Source of the DNA: Caballeronia hypogeia
GTDB taxonomy: Bacteria; Pseudomonadota; Gammaproteobacteria; Burkholderiales; Burkholderiaceae
Direction: 5' to 3'
NCBI RefSeq assembly: GCF_001544875.2
Contig: NZ_FCOA02000017.1
Location: 107,812 to 171,811 of the forward strand
Length of the DNA stretch: 64,000 nt
Of the stretch, positions 7,126 through 18,186 are shown one piece after another (the stretch's first letter is position 1; each line of letters begins with the position of its first letter). The position numbers and the translations under genes are program-made. The notes under the pieces were generated by a model, which saw only the letters and a program-made list of their open reading frames with translations, had not been told where the DNA came from and did no database searches.

Positions 7126-9984
7126 TTACTTCGCGATGACCTGCGCGCCCTTCAGGCGGCCGAACGCGCCTTCCACGAGCGCCTTCTGCTGCTCGTAGTG
7201 CTTCGCGTAGTAGCCGACAGCCGGCGACGCCGAAGCCGGACGGCCGCTGTAGGCCAGCTTCATGCCTTCGCGCATGCCTTCGCGCAGATGGTGCTCGATG
7301 TAGAACCAGGCGCCCTGGTTCTGCGGCTCGTCCTGCACCCACACGACTTCGGTCGCGTTCTCGTACTTCTTGATCTCCGCGTCGAACTGCTTGTGCGCGA
7401 ACGGATACAGCTGCTCGATACGCACGATGGCGACATCGTTCGCCTTCGCTTCGCGGCGATGCGCGACGATGTCGTAGTACACGCGGCCCGAGCAGCAGAT
7501 CACGCGCTTGACCTTCTTCGGCTCGATCGTTTCGTCGACTTCGCCGATGACCGGCTGGAACGAGCCCTTGGCCAGTTCCGACAGATCCGACACGGCTTCC
7601 TTGTGACGCAACAGCGACTTCGGCGTCGCGATGATCAACGGCTTGCGGAACAGGCGGATCATCTGACGGCGCAACAGATGGAAGATCTGCGCCGGCGTGG
7701 TCGGCTGAACCACTTGCATGTTGTGGTCCGCGCACAGTTGCAGGAAACGCTCGATACGCGCCGACGAGTGCTCCGGACCCTGGCCTTCGTAGCCGTGCGG
7801 CAGCATCATCGTGAGACCGGAGACGCGTCCCCACTTCACTTCGCCCGACGAGATGAACTGGTCGATCACGACCTGCGCACCGTTCACGAAGTCGCCGAAC
7901 TGCGCTTCCCATGCGACGAACGTGTTCGGTTCGGCGGTCGAGTAGCCGTATTCGAAACCGAGCACCGCTTCTTCGGACAGCACCGAGTCGATCACCGTGA
8001 ACTTGGCCTGGCCTTCCGCAATGTTCTGCAGCGGAATGTACGTGCCGTCGTTCCAGCGCTCGCGGTTCTGATCGTGCAGCACTGCGTGACGGTGCGTGAA
8101 CGTGCCACGGCCCGAGTCCTGACCCGTCAGACGCACGGCATAACCCGACGCCACCAGCGACGCGAACGCGAGGTGCTCGCCCATGCCCCAGTCGAGCTTG
8201 GCTTCGCCCAGACCCATCGCGCGACGGTCGTTGATGACGCGCTCGACCAGCGGGTGAACCTTGAAGTTTTCCGGAATCGTCGTGATGCGCTCGGCCAGAC
8301 GCTTCAGTTCGGCCAGCGGCACCGCGGTGTCTGCCGCGTCGGTCCACTTGCGGTTCAGGAACGGCACCCAGTCGACCGCGTACTTGCTCTTGTAATTCGA
8401 GAGCACCGGATCGATCGTGTGATGACCTTCGTCCATCGCCTGACGATACGCCTTGATCATGTCATCGGCGCCTTCCGCCGTGATGACGCCCTGCTGCACC
8501 AGCTTTTCCGCGTACACTGCGCGCGTGCCCGGATGCTTGGCGATGGTCTTGTACATCAGCGGCTGCGTGACCGCCGGCGTGTCCTGCTCGTTGTGGCCCA
8601 GCTTGCGGAAGCAGATGATGTCGACGACCACGTCCTTGTGGAACTTCATGCGGAAGTCGATCGCGAGTTGCGTCGCGAGCACGACGGCTTCGGGATCGTC
8701 GCCGTTCACGTGCAGCACCGGCGCTTCGATCATCTTGACGACGTCCGAGCAGTACAGCGTCGAGCGCGCATCGCGCGGGTCCGACGTGGTGAAGCCGATC
8801 TGGTTGTTGATGACGATATGCAGCGTGCCGTACGTGCCGTAACCGCGCGTTTGCGCGAGGTTCAGCGTTTCCATCACGACGCCCTGGCCCGCGAAGGCCG
8901 CGTCGCCGTGGATCTGCACCGGCAGCACTTGCAGGCCTTCCTCGTCGCCGCGGCGGTCCATGCGCGCCTTGGCCGAGCCCTCGACCACCGGGTTGACGAT
9001 TTCCAGGTGCGACGGGTTGAACGCGAGCGACAGGTGAACCGGGCCGCCTTCCGTTGCGACATCCGACGAGAAGCCCTTGTGGTACTTCACGTCGCCGGCC
9101 GGCAGGTCATCGACGTGCTTGCCTTCGAATTCGGCGAAGAGGTCCGCCGGCATCTTGCCGAGCGTGTTGACCAGCACGTTCAGACGACCACGGTGCGCCA
9201 TGCCGATGACGATTTCCTGCACGCCGTTCTTGCCCGCGTGACGCACGACTTCGTCCATCGATGCGATGAAGCTCTCGCCGCCTTCCAGCGAGAAGCGCTT
9301 CTGACCGACGTACTTGGTGTGCAGGAAACGCTCGAGGCCTTCGGCGGCCGTCAGGCGATTCAGGATGTGCTTCTTCTTGTCGTTGGAGAAATTCGGCGTC
9401 GAGCGGATCGACTCGAGCTGCTCCTTCCACCAGCGCTTCTGCTCCGGATCGCTGATGTACATGTACTCCGCGCCGATCGTGCCGCAGTACGTGTCACGCA
9501 GCGCCTTGACGATATCGCGCAGTGACGCCTGCTCGAAACCGAAGTACAGGTTCGTGGCGTTGAACACCTGGTCCATGTCGGCTTCGGTGAAGTCATAGAA
9601 GCCAGGTTCGAGTTCGGGAATGGCGGGACGCTCGCGGCGCTTGAGCGGGTCGAGGTTCGCCCATTGCGAACCAAGGAAGCGATACGCGCCAATGAGGGAT
9701 TGAACGTAGACTTGCTTGCGCGCGGTGGTCAGATCACCGGTGCTTTCGCGCGGCAGGAAGGCGTTCGCCTTCGCGCGCTGAGCGAAGGATTCAACGATGG
9801 GGCCGTGAGCCACGTCGTTGTGTGCCGTACCGTCGGACGCGGGCACGTTCTGCAACGCGTCGAAGTAGGCGCGCCAGGTCTCGGGCACTGACGCAGGATT
9901 ATCGAGATATTGCTCGTACAACTCTTCGACGTACGGAGCATTACCGCCGAACAGATAAGAGTTCGACTGGAATTGCTTCATCAT
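7126..9984 (-). CDS. odhA: 2-oxoglutarate dehydrogenase E1 component
   Basis: A 952-residue thiamine-diphosphate enzyme that decarboxylates 2-oxoglutarate in the TCA cycle. The N-terminal E2-binding segment (SNSYLFGGNAPYVEELYEQYL) is present. The ThDP/Mg signature runs from HGDAAFAGQGVVMETLNL to VINNQIGFTT, and AHRGRLNVLVN and the C-terminal transketolase-like domain (GYEGQGPEHSSARIERFLQL) are intact. Length fits the SucA/OdhA family. AAGGTGAG lies before a double ATG, and the first was chosen. It is the first gene of the operon, and the 312-bp upstream gap must hold the operon promoter. Confidence 0.97.
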   Translation of the reverse strand: MMKQFQSNSYLFGGNAPYVEELYEQYLDNPASVPETWRAYFDALQNVPASDGTAHNDVAHGPIVESFAQRAKANAFLPRESTGDLTTARKQVYVQSLIGAYRFLGSQWANLDPLKRRERPAIPELEPGFYDFTEADMDQVFNATNLYFGFEQASLRDIVKALRDTYCGTIGAEYMYISDPEQKRWWKEQLESIRSTPNFSNDKKKHILNRLTAAEGLERFLHTKYVGQKRFSLEGGESFIASMDEVVRHAGKNGVQEIVIGMAHRGRLNVLVNTLGKMPADLFAEFEGKHVDDLPAGDVKYHKGFSSDVATEGGPVHLSLAFNPSHLEIVNPVVEGSAKARMDRRGDEEGLQVLPVQIHGDAAFAGQGVVMETLNLAQTRGYGTYGTLHIVINNQIGFTTSDPRDARSTLYCSDVVKMIEAPVLHVNGDDPEAVVLATQLAIDFRMKFHKDVVVDIICFRKLGHNEQDTPAVTQPLMYKTIAKHPGTRAVYAEKLVQQGVITAEGADDMIKAYRQAMDEGHHTIDPVLSNYKSKYAVDWVPFLNRKWTDAADTAVPLAELKRLAERITTIPENFKVHPLVERVINDRRAMGLGEAKLDWGMGEHLAFASLVASGYAVRLTGQDSGRGTFTHRHAVLHDQNRERWNDGTYIPLQNIAEGQAKFTVIDSVLSEEAVLGFEYGYSTAEPNTFVAWEAQFGDFVNGAQVVIDQFISSGEVKWGRVSGLTMMLPHGYEGQGPEHSSARIERFLQLCADHNMQVVQPTTPAQIFHLLRRQMIRLFRKPLIIATPKSLLRHKEAVSDLSELAKGSFQPVIGEVDETIEPKKVKRVICCSGRVYYDIVAHRREAKANDVAIVRIEQLYPFAHKQFDAEIKKYENATEVVWVQDEPQNQGAWFYIEHHLREGMREGMKLAYSGRPASASPAVGYYAKHYEQQKALVEGAFGRLKGAQVIAK

Positions 9985-10296
9985 TTTACGCTCACCTTTC
10001 TTCGAGTTTCTCGAGGAAGTGCGGGTTACGAAACCTTCCGCGCCACGGCCTGACCGTTTAGCGGATTGCGCGAATCAAGTCTGCTTGGAAGGACCTAAAA
10101 AGCGACAGCTAATCCGAGAAGCATAGCACAGAACGAATAGTCATATGACGGATCGCCGCATGTGCCCCGCCCTCGTCACCCTTACGCAACAAGCATGTGC
10201 GGGCTTTTATGAGATACGCAAGAGTCCTTTGCGCGAGGTCGCAAAATGAAAAAAGCCGCCCGAAGGCGGCTTTTGATCGCATGAAGCGAACGGATA
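9985..10296. other. Intergenic region between odhA and typA (312 bp)
   Basis: It holds the upstream region of the odh operon and, at its right end, the typA terminator. On the minus strand TATGCT at about 10120 could be a -10 element for odhA, but I see no matching -35. No ORF with coding character is present. Confidence 0.4.
10251..10274 (-). terminator. Terminator of typA
   Basis: A ten-base-pair stem, AAAAGCCGCC (10251-10260) / GGCGGCTTTT (10265-10274), with a CGAA tetraloop, lies 22 bp beyond the typA stop. On the minus strand it is followed by a T run. Confidence 0.85.
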
Positions 10297-12123
<1,827 letters not shown>

Positions 12124-12393
12124 AGAAAGATGTCTTGGTTGTGCGCCGTAGGAGCGAGCCTCTACGCGAGACTCTATGGCTCGGCAGCCCATCTGAAAGC
12201 ATCATGCAAGCATGACAACGCGGGCCCGGCGCGGTGAGAACCGAAAAGTATAGCACGCATGGATGTCTTTCCCTTGCAATAGGACTCAACCCGTAAGCTC
12301 GGGCGCGCACCCGTTGTGCCCGCGAGACGCCCGGCGGGTATGACTCCGGGCCGAAATCGTCCGCCGATTGTTAAGCAAATCCGGAAAACATTC

Positions 12394-12422
12394 TTGCAGC
12401 GTCCGAGACAGGCTCCTATAAT
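12394..12422 (+). promoter_or_regulatory. Sigma-70 promoter of the marR-efflux operon
   Basis: TTGCAG (12394-12399) and TATAAT (12417-12422) are separated by exactly 17 bp, about 40 bp upstream of the marR start. The -10 is a perfect consensus. Confidence 0.75.
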
Positions 12423-12437
12423 CCTGCCTAGTCAACT

Positions 12438-12445
12438 ATTGCAAT
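12438..12445. promoter_or_regulatory. Candidate MarR operator half (ATTGCAAT)
   Basis: The palindrome ATTGCAAT lies between the promoter and the marR start. ATTGCAA recurs at 13011-13017, just upstream of the efflux gene. A shared motif at both places fits autoregulation plus pump control by the MarR protein, but this is inference. Confidence 0.4.
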
Positions 12446-12461
12446 CGCATAAATTATTCCC

Positions 12462-12977
12462 ATGAGCGACGCTCCCAAATCCTCCGCGATCGGCGATTAC
12501 GTGCTCGCCGAGAGTGTCGGCTATCTGATCAGCCGGGTGCGCTCGACCATGTGGAACATGGTCACGCAGCACACCTCCTCCGAACTCGGCATCACGAGCA
12601 CGCAGGCGAGCATCCTGTTCATGCTGGCGGTCGGCAAGTGCCTGACGGCGGCGGACATCGCGCGCGAATATGGCATCGATGCGAGCGCGGTCACGCGCCT
12701 CATCGACCGGCTGGAGAAGCGCGGCCTGCTTTCGCGGGTGCGCAGCGAGGAGGACCGGCGCGTCGTGCGTCTGGCGCTGACCGACGAAGGCCAGGCGACC
12801 GCGGAACGGATTCCGGCGATCTTCACGCGCGTGCTGGACAATCTGCTCACGGGCTTCACACCCGAGGAAGTCGGCTTCCTCAAGAGCATGCTGCGGCGCA
12901 TTCTTGCCAATTCCTGCGATCCCTCGGTGGCTTCGCTGCTTAGCTGCAATGATAAGCCTGGTACGTCATTGCGATGA
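12462..12977 (+). CDS. MarR family transcriptional regulator of the adjacent efflux pump
   Basis: A 171-residue MarR-type repressor. The winged helix is clear: SSELGITSTQASILFML, then LTAADIAREYGIDASAVTRLIDRLEKRGLLSR as helix-turn-helix and RSEEDRRVVRLALTDEGQATAERI as wing. It has two cysteines near the C-terminus (in NSCDPS and LSCND). It is followed 75 bp later by a complete tripartite efflux operon on the same strand, so it is probably a ligand-responsive repressor of that pump (inference from context). Confidence 0.92.
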   Translation: MSDAPKSSAIGDYVLAESVGYLISRVRSTMWNMVTQHTSSELGITSTQASILFMLAVGKCLTAADIAREYGIDASAVTRLIDRLEKRGLLSRVRSEEDRRVVRLALTDEGQATAERIPAIFTRVLDNLLTGFTPEEVGFLKSMLRRILANSCDPSVASLLSCNDKPGTSLR

Positions 12978-13052
12978 CAAGCAAATCGGTCATCCAAAGC
13001 CTACAAAATGATTGCAACGTCCATCTTTAATTCTCTTCTCAAGAGACGAGAT

Positions 13053-14579
13053 ATGAAACACCTCTCCCTGTCCGCGCAACGCTTCCCGCGCCGCGCGACG
13101 AGCGCCGTGGCGGCGGCCGCCGTCGCATTCGCGTTCGCGGGCTGCGCGAATTACTCGGGTATTTCGAGCGACAAGCAGATTGCCGCGCCTGACAAGTTCG
13201 AGGCCACGCAAAGCGTGCCGGGGCAAGGCGGCCAGTGGCCTTCGCTCGACTGGGCGAAGCAGTTTGGCGACCCGCAACTGCCGCAACTGATCGACGAAGC
13301 GCTCGCGGACAATCCGAGCATCGCGCAGGCGCAGGCGCGCATCGCGAAGGCGTCGTCGTATATCGATACGTCGCGCTCGGCGCTCTATCCGAAAGTCAAC
13401 GGATCGTACTCGTGGACGCGCGAGCTGTATTCGGCCAACGCCCTCTTCCCGCCGCCCTACGGCGGCACCTGGTACAGCGAGAACAATGCGCTCGTGAGCG
13501 CGTCGTGGGATCTGGATCTGTGGGGTAAGAACCGCGCGCGGCTGAATCAGGCCGTGTCGCAGGAAAAGGCCGCCGAGGCGGACATGCAGCAGGCGCGCGT
13601 GACGCTCGCGGCATCGCTTGCACGCACCTACAACCAGCTCGCGCTGCTCTATGCGCTGCGCGATGTCGCCCAGCGCGAGATCGCAAACCGTCAGGACGTC
13701 GGACGCATCACGAACGGTCGCGTGGCCGCCGGTCTCGATACCAACGTCGAGCGCCGCACGGCGGAAGGCAACGTCGCCACGAGCCAGACCAGCCTCACCG
13801 AACTCGACGGCCAGATCGAGTCGGTCCGCTATCAGCTCGCGGCGCTGCTCGGCAAGGGCCCGGACCGCGGCCTGCAGATCGCCAAGCCGGTCATCGACCC
13901 GAAGGTCAATGTGACGCTGCCCGATAACATTCCTGCCGATCTCATCTCGCGCCGCCCGGATATCATCGCGGCGCGCTGGCAGGTGGAGGCCGCGACGCAG
14001 AACATCAAGGAAGCGAAGGCCGAGTTCTTCCCGGACATCAATCTCACGGCGGCCTTCGGCTTCGACGCGTTCGGCTGGAGCAAATTCCTGCAATCGAGCA
14101 GCCGCCAGATCCAGTTCGGCCCGGCGATCCATCTGCCGATCTTCGATGCAGGCGCCCTGCGCGCCCAGTTGAAAGGCCGCTATGCCGATTTCGAGGGCGA
14201 TGTCGCAAACTACAATCAGACGCTCGTCAGCGCGCTCAACGACGTCGCGACGAACATCTCCGCGATCCGCTCGCTCGACAAGCAAATGTCCGACGCGAAT
14301 CGCGCGCTCACGGCGGCGACCAGCGCCTACCAGCTCGCGGTGATCCGCTACAAGGCGGGCCTGTCGCCGCAACTGCAGGTGCTCAACGCCGACGACAACC
14401 GCCTGGCAAACGAGCAGACCGTGACGAATCTGCGCCTTAAGCGCACCGATCTGCAGATCGCGCTGATCAAATCGCTGGGCGGCGGCTTCGACGCGACCAG
14501 CACCAATCTCGCGATCGACGGCAGCGGCCAGCAGCAGGCGGCGAATCCGACGACGAACCAGACGTCGCCGTCGCAGTAA
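13053..14579 (+). CDS. Outer-membrane efflux lipoprotein (OprM/NodT family)
   Basis: A 508-residue TolC-like outer-membrane factor. The N-terminus has a lipoprotein signal with lipobox FAGC (AFAFAGCANYSG). Two OEP repeats follow: the first contains DPQLPQLIDEALADNPSIAQAQARIAKA, the second IPADLISRRPDIIAARWQVEAATQNIKEAKAEF. The start was set at MKHLSLS, with AGAGACGAG before it. It forms the exit duct of the pump encoded by the next two genes. Length and motifs fit the NodT family. Confidence 0.93.
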   Translation: MKHLSLSAQRFPRRATSAVAAAAVAFAFAGCANYSGISSDKQIAAPDKFEATQSVPGQGGQWPSLDWAKQFGDPQLPQLIDEALADNPSIAQAQARIAKASSYIDTSRSALYPKVNGSYSWTRELYSANALFPPPYGGTWYSENNALVSASWDLDLWGKNRARLNQAVSQEKAAEADMQQARVTLAASLARTYNQLALLYALRDVAQREIANRQDVGRITNGRVAAGLDTNVERRTAEGNVATSQTSLTELDGQIESVRYQLAALLGKGPDRGLQIAKPVIDPKVNVTLPDNIPADLISRRPDIIAARWQVEAATQNIKEAKAEFFPDINLTAAFGFDAFGWSKFLQSSSRQIQFGPAIHLPIFDAGALRAQLKGRYADFEGDVANYNQTLVSALNDVATNISAIRSLDKQMSDANRALTAATSAYQLAVIRYKAGLSPQLQVLNADDNRLANEQTVTNLRLKRTDLQIALIKSLGGGFDATSTNLAIDGSGQQQAANPTTNQTSPSQ

Positions 14580-14632
14580 GCCGCCCACCAGAACACGCAT
14601 CAAGACAAAATACGGAATATTCGGAGTCTTTC

Positions 14633-15880
14633 ATGAGCGACCCTCAACAAAACGCCGCCGCGCCCGCGCCGAAACAAAGCAACGGCAAACGCCGCCGGCT
14701 GATGACGCTGATCGTGCTCGTCATCATCATCGCCGCCGTCGCTTACGGGCTGTACTACTTCCTCGTCGCGCGCTTCCACGAATCCACCGACGACGCCTAT
14801 GTCAACGGCAACGTCGTGCAGATCACGCCGCAGGTGGTGGGCACCGTGGTCTCGGTAAACGCGGACGACACGCAGACGGTGAAGGTGGGCGATCCGCTCG
14901 TCGCGCTCGATCCGGCCGACTCGAAGATCGCGCTCGATCAGGCTGAAGCGAATCTTGCGCAGACCGTGCGTCAGGTGCGAACGTTCTTCGTCAACAACAA
15001 CCAGTATGAAGCGCAGATCGCGCTGCGCCGCTCGGATCTGTCGCGCGCGCAGGACGACCTGAAGCGCCGCATGCAGGTCGCGCAGACCGGCGCCGTGTCG
15101 CAGGAGGAAATCTCGCACGCACGCGATGCCGTCCGCAGCGCCCAGGCCGCGCTCGACGCCGCCGAGCAGGAGCTCGCGTCGAACCGCTCGCTCACCGCCA
15201 ACACGACGATCGCCGATCACCCGAACGTGCTCGCCGCCGCGGCGAAGGTGCGCGACTCGTACATCAACTATGCGCGCAACACGCTGCCGGCGCCGGTCAC
15301 GGGCTATGTCGCGAAACGCTCGGTGCAGGTCGGCCAGCGCGTCGCGCCGGGCAATCCCTTGATGGCGATCGTGCCGCTCAACGCCGTGTGGGTCGATGCG
15401 AACTTCAAGGAAGTGCAGTTGAAGCACATGCGCATCGGCCAGCCGGTCGAACTGACCGCGGATCTGTACGGTTCGAGCGTCGTATATCACGGCAAGGTGA
15501 TCGGCTTTTCGGCCGGCACGGGCTCGGCCTTCTCGCTGCTGCCGGCGCAGAACGCGACCGGTAACTGGATCAAGGTCGTGCAGCGTCTGCCGGTGCGTAT
15601 CGAACTCGATCCGAAGGAACTGGAGGCGCATCCGCTGCGCATCGGTCTTTCGATGAACGTCGACGTGACCATCAAGAACGACCAGGGCGGCCAGCTCGGC
15701 AACGCGCAGAACACGGTCTATCAGACCAACGTGTTCGAGAACTACGGCGCGCAGGCGGATCAGGAAATCGCGCGCATCATCCAGCAGAACGCGGGCACCG
15801 GCGCGGGAACGGGGGCACAGAGCTCGTCGTCGGCGCATGGCAAGGCTACGAAGTCCGCATCCGCCGCCAAGCTGATGTAA
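14633..15880 (+). CDS. emrA: HlyD/EmrA family membrane-fusion protein
   Basis: A 415-residue periplasmic adaptor with one N-terminal membrane helix (LMTLIVLVIIIAAVAYGLYYF). The biotinyl-lipoyl-like half motif is ESTDDAYVNGNVVQITPQVVGTV; a coiled-coil hairpin follows, and the second half is PVTGYVAKRSVQVGQRVAPG. This is the EmrA pattern. It links the inner-membrane transporter at 15894 to the outer-membrane factor upstream. The C-terminus is a Ser/Ala/Lys-rich tail. Confidence 0.93.
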   Translation: MSDPQQNAAAPAPKQSNGKRRRLMTLIVLVIIIAAVAYGLYYFLVARFHESTDDAYVNGNVVQITPQVVGTVVSVNADDTQTVKVGDPLVALDPADSKIALDQAEANLAQTVRQVRTFFVNNNQYEAQIALRRSDLSRAQDDLKRRMQVAQTGAVSQEEISHARDAVRSAQAALDAAEQELASNRSLTANTTIADHPNVLAAAAKVRDSYINYARNTLPAPVTGYVAKRSVQVGQRVAPGNPLMAIVPLNAVWVDANFKEVQLKHMRIGQPVELTADLYGSSVVYHGKVIGFSAGTGSAFSLLPAQNATGNWIKVVQRLPVRIELDPKELEAHPLRIGLSMNVDVTIKNDQGGQLGNAQNTVYQTNVFENYGAQADQEIARIIQQNAGTGAGTGAQSSSSAHGKATKSASAAKLM

Positions 15881-15893
15881 GCGGATTAGCCTC

Positions 15894-17453
15894 ATGTCTC
15901 AGCAAAACGTCGTTCACCCGCCGCTGTCGGGCGGGAAGCTCGTCATCGGGACGATCGCCGTGTCACTCGCGGTGTTCATGAACGTGCTCGACACGTCGAT
16001 CGCGAACGTCTCGATTCCGTCGATTTCCGGCGACCTCGGCGTGTCGTCGGATCAGGGCACGTGGGTCATTACCTCGTTCGCGGTCGCCAACGCCATTTCG
16101 GTGCCGCTCACCGGCTGGCTCACGCAGCGCCTGGGCCAGGTGCGGCTGTTCCTTGGCTCGATCATTCTGTTCGTGATCGCATCGTGGCTGTGCGGTCTCG
16201 CGCCGACGCTGCCCTTCCTGCTCGCCGCACGCGTGTTCCAGGGCGCGGTCGCAGGCCCGATGATTCCGCTGTCGCAAACGCTGCTGCTCGCGAGCTATCC
16301 GCGCGAAAAGGCGCCGATGGCGCTTTCCATGTGGTCGATGACCACGCTGATCGCGCCGGTCGCGGGCCCCGTGCTCGGCGGCTGGATCTCGGACAATATT
16401 TCCTGGCCGTGGATTTTCTACGTGAACATCCCGGTCGGCATCGCGGCGGCGATCGCTACATTCGCCATCTTCCGCGACCGCGATTCCGTGATCCGAAAGG
16501 CGCCGATCGACACGGTCGGGCTCGCGCTGCTCGTGATCTGGGTCGGCTCGCTGCAGGTCATGCTCGACAAGGGCAAGGACCTCGACTGGTTCAATTCGAC
16601 GACCATCGTCGTGCTCGCGCTGGTCGCGGTGATTGCGTTCGCGTTCTTCATCGTGTGGGAGCTGACGGCGGAGCATCCGGTCGTGGATCTTTCGTTGTTC
16701 GAACTGCGCAACTTCACCGGCGGGACGATCGCGCTTTCGGTCGGCTACGGGCTCTACTTCGGCAATCTCGTGCTGCTGCCGCTATGGCTGCAAACCGATA
16801 TCGGCTACACGGCGACGAACGCGGGTCTGGTAATGGCGCCGGTCGGCCTGTTCGCGATCCTGCTCTCGCCGATCACCGGCAAGTTCCTGCCGCGCACCGA
16901 TCCGCGTTATATCGCCACTGTCGCGTTCCTCGTGTTCGCGCTGTGCTTCTGGATGCGCTCGCGCTATACGACCGGCGTCGATACCTGGGCGCTCACGCTG
17001 CCGACGCTGATCCAGGGCATCGGCATGGCGGGCTTCTTCATTCCGCTGGTGTCGATCACGCTGTCGGGCTTGCCCGGGCATCGGATTCCAGCGGCGTCGG
17101 GCTTGTCGAATTTCGTGCGGATCATGTGCGGCGGCATCGGCACGTCGATTTTCTCGACGGCGTGGGAGCATCGCTCGATCGTGCATCACGCGCAACTGGT
17201 CGAAGGCGCGAATTCTTACAACCCGGTGTTCGCCAACCAGATGCAGCAGATGGGTGCGCTCGGCTTGTCGCAGGATCAGACCGTCGGTCTGTATAACAGC
17301 ATGGCCACCCAGCAGGCCGCGCAGCTCGGCGTAAACGACATGTTCTATCTTTCTGCGGCGATTTTCGTCGCGCTGATCGCGCTGATCTGGATCACGCGGC
17401 CCGAGCGTTCGGGCGGCGGGGATTCGGCGGCGGCCGCCTCGGCGGCGCACTAA
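15894..17453 (+). CDS. emrB: DHA2 family MFS drug:H+ antiporter (EmrB type)
   Basis: A 519-residue, 14-helix transporter of the DHA2 (EmrB/QacA) family. The first helix holds LAVFMNVLDTSIANVSIPSI, the motif D1 typical of the group; motif A is LTGWLTQRLGQVRLF and motif C is APVAGPVLGGWISD. The start lies 13 bp after the adaptor stop, so the two are probably translationally linked. A terminator lies directly downstream. The substrate cannot be read from sequence; hydrophobic drugs or fatty-acid-like compounds are typical. Confidence 0.94.
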   Translation: MSQQNVVHPPLSGGKLVIGTIAVSLAVFMNVLDTSIANVSIPSISGDLGVSSDQGTWVITSFAVANAISVPLTGWLTQRLGQVRLFLGSIILFVIASWLCGLAPTLPFLLAARVFQGAVAGPMIPLSQTLLLASYPREKAPMALSMWSMTTLIAPVAGPVLGGWISDNISWPWIFYVNIPVGIAAAIATFAIFRDRDSVIRKAPIDTVGLALLVIWVGSLQVMLDKGKDLDWFNSTTIVVLALVAVIAFAFFIVWELTAEHPVVDLSLFELRNFTGGTIALSVGYGLYFGNLVLLPLWLQTDIGYTATNAGLVMAPVGLFAILLSPITGKFLPRTDPRYIATVAFLVFALCFWMRSRYTTGVDTWALTLPTLIQGIGMAGFFIPLVSITLSGLPGHRIPAASGLSNFVRIMCGGIGTSIFSTAWEHRSIVHHAQLVEGANSYNPVFANQMQQMGALGLSQDQTVGLYNSMATQQAAQLGVNDMFYLSAAIFVALIALIWITRPERSGGGDSAAAASAAH

Positions 17454-17479
17454 GGGCGGTGCCAGTATCCGGATAAGAG

Positions 17480-17507
17480 GGAGAAGCGCGAGCTTCTCCT
17501 TTTTTTT
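17480..17507 (+). terminator. Terminator of the marR-efflux operon
   Basis: The stem GGAGAAGC (17480-17487) / GCTTCTCC (17492-17499) is followed by eight T residues, 27 bp after the emrB stop. Confidence 0.9.
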
Positions 17508-17624
17508 GCGCGTTACTCCTGCCCGGATCGGTGATCATCGCCCGCGGACAAACAATTTTCTCCAGAAAAGTTCGGGGGGCGCAGCTAGATTGACGGCTCT
17601 TCCCCGAACAGGAAATCTGGTTTC

Positions 17625-18128
17625 ATGAGAATCACCAAAATTGCAGCTTGTCTCGTCGTCTTGTGCATGTCGGTTCCGGTCACCGCCGTCCACGCTCAGC
17701 AGGCTGGCACGTATCGTTTGACTAACGCCTTCACCGGCATGGCAAAGTGCCTGGACATCGTCAACGACGGCCGCAACACGCAACTGAATCTTGCGACATG
17801 CGGCAACTACTCCGGACAGGCGTGGAACATGAGCGCCCCCGACTCGCAGGGTTATCGCTCGATGCGTACCGACTTTACGGGCAGGGGCATGTGTCTCGAT
17901 GTCGTGAACGACGGTCGGAACAATCAGCTAGAAATGGCTCGCTGCGGCAACTTCACCGGTCAGGCCTGGCACGTCGAGCCGGCAGGCAATGGCAGCGTCA
18001 GGTTGAGAACCCAGTTCACGGGAAGTAGCCGCTGCCTCGACGTGGTCAATGACGGCCGAAACGATCGGGTCCAGCTTGCATCGTGCGGCAATTACTCCGG
18101 GCAACTCTGGACACTCGAGCGGATGTAA
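17625..18128 (+). CDS. Secreted ricin-type beta-trefoil lectin-like protein
   Basis: A 167-residue protein with a signal peptide (cleavage near VHA-QQ, residue 24) and nothing else except three similar repeats of about 40 residues. Each repeat has the order FTG..(K/M/R)CLD(I/V)VNDGRN...(L/M)..CGN(Y/F)(S/T)GQ.W. Three CLD.VNDGRN blocks, three C-G-N motifs and three closing Gln-x-Trp motifs make one complete ricin B-type beta-trefoil with three potential carbohydrate sites. Each repeat carries two cysteines that could form an internal disulfide. No catalytic domain is attached, which is unusual since such domains are often fused to hydrolases. It may bind an extracellular glycan. It is monocistronic and convergent with truB. 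Confidence 0.85.
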   Translation: MRITKIAACLVVLCMSVPVTAVHAQQAGTYRLTNAFTGMAKCLDIVNDGRNTQLNLATCGNYSGQAWNMSAPDSQGYRSMRTDFTGRGMCLDVVNDGRNNQLEMARCGNFTGQAWHVEPAGNGSVRLRTQFTGSSRCLDVVNDGRNDRVQLASCGNYSGQLWTLERM

Positions 18129-18150
18129 ATCGCGCAACCGGCGTGTCGTC

Positions 18151-18178
18151 GGCGTGTCGCCTTGTCGGGCGGCACGCC
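18151..18178. terminator. Terminator-like hairpin between convergent lectin and truB genes
   Basis: GGCGTGTCGCC (18151-18161) pairs with GGCGGCACGCC (18168-18178) with one G-U pair. It lies between two convergent stops but lacks a T run, so termination is uncertain. Confidence 0.35.
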
Positions 18179-18186
18179 GCGCAGCT

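Larger units (their letters stand above)
12124..12461. other. Divergent intergenic region typA / marR (338 bp)
   Basis: It contains the marR-side sigma-70 promoter (12394-12422) and an ATTGCAAT palindrome (12438-12445). The typA side has no promoter I can identify with confidence. No ORF is supported here. Confidence 0.4.

Noticed and set aside
5839..9525. A 1228-codon open frame antisense to odhB and odhA
   Set aside because: It lies wholly opposite well-supported genes, is rich in Arg, His and Val, and matches no family. Long antisense frames are expected in high-GC genes with strong third-position bias.
12124..12192. N-terminal extension of TypA by 23 residues
   Set aside because: The family begins at MTRALRNIAIIAHVDHGK. 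The extension is Arg-rich without similarity and lacks a ribosome site.
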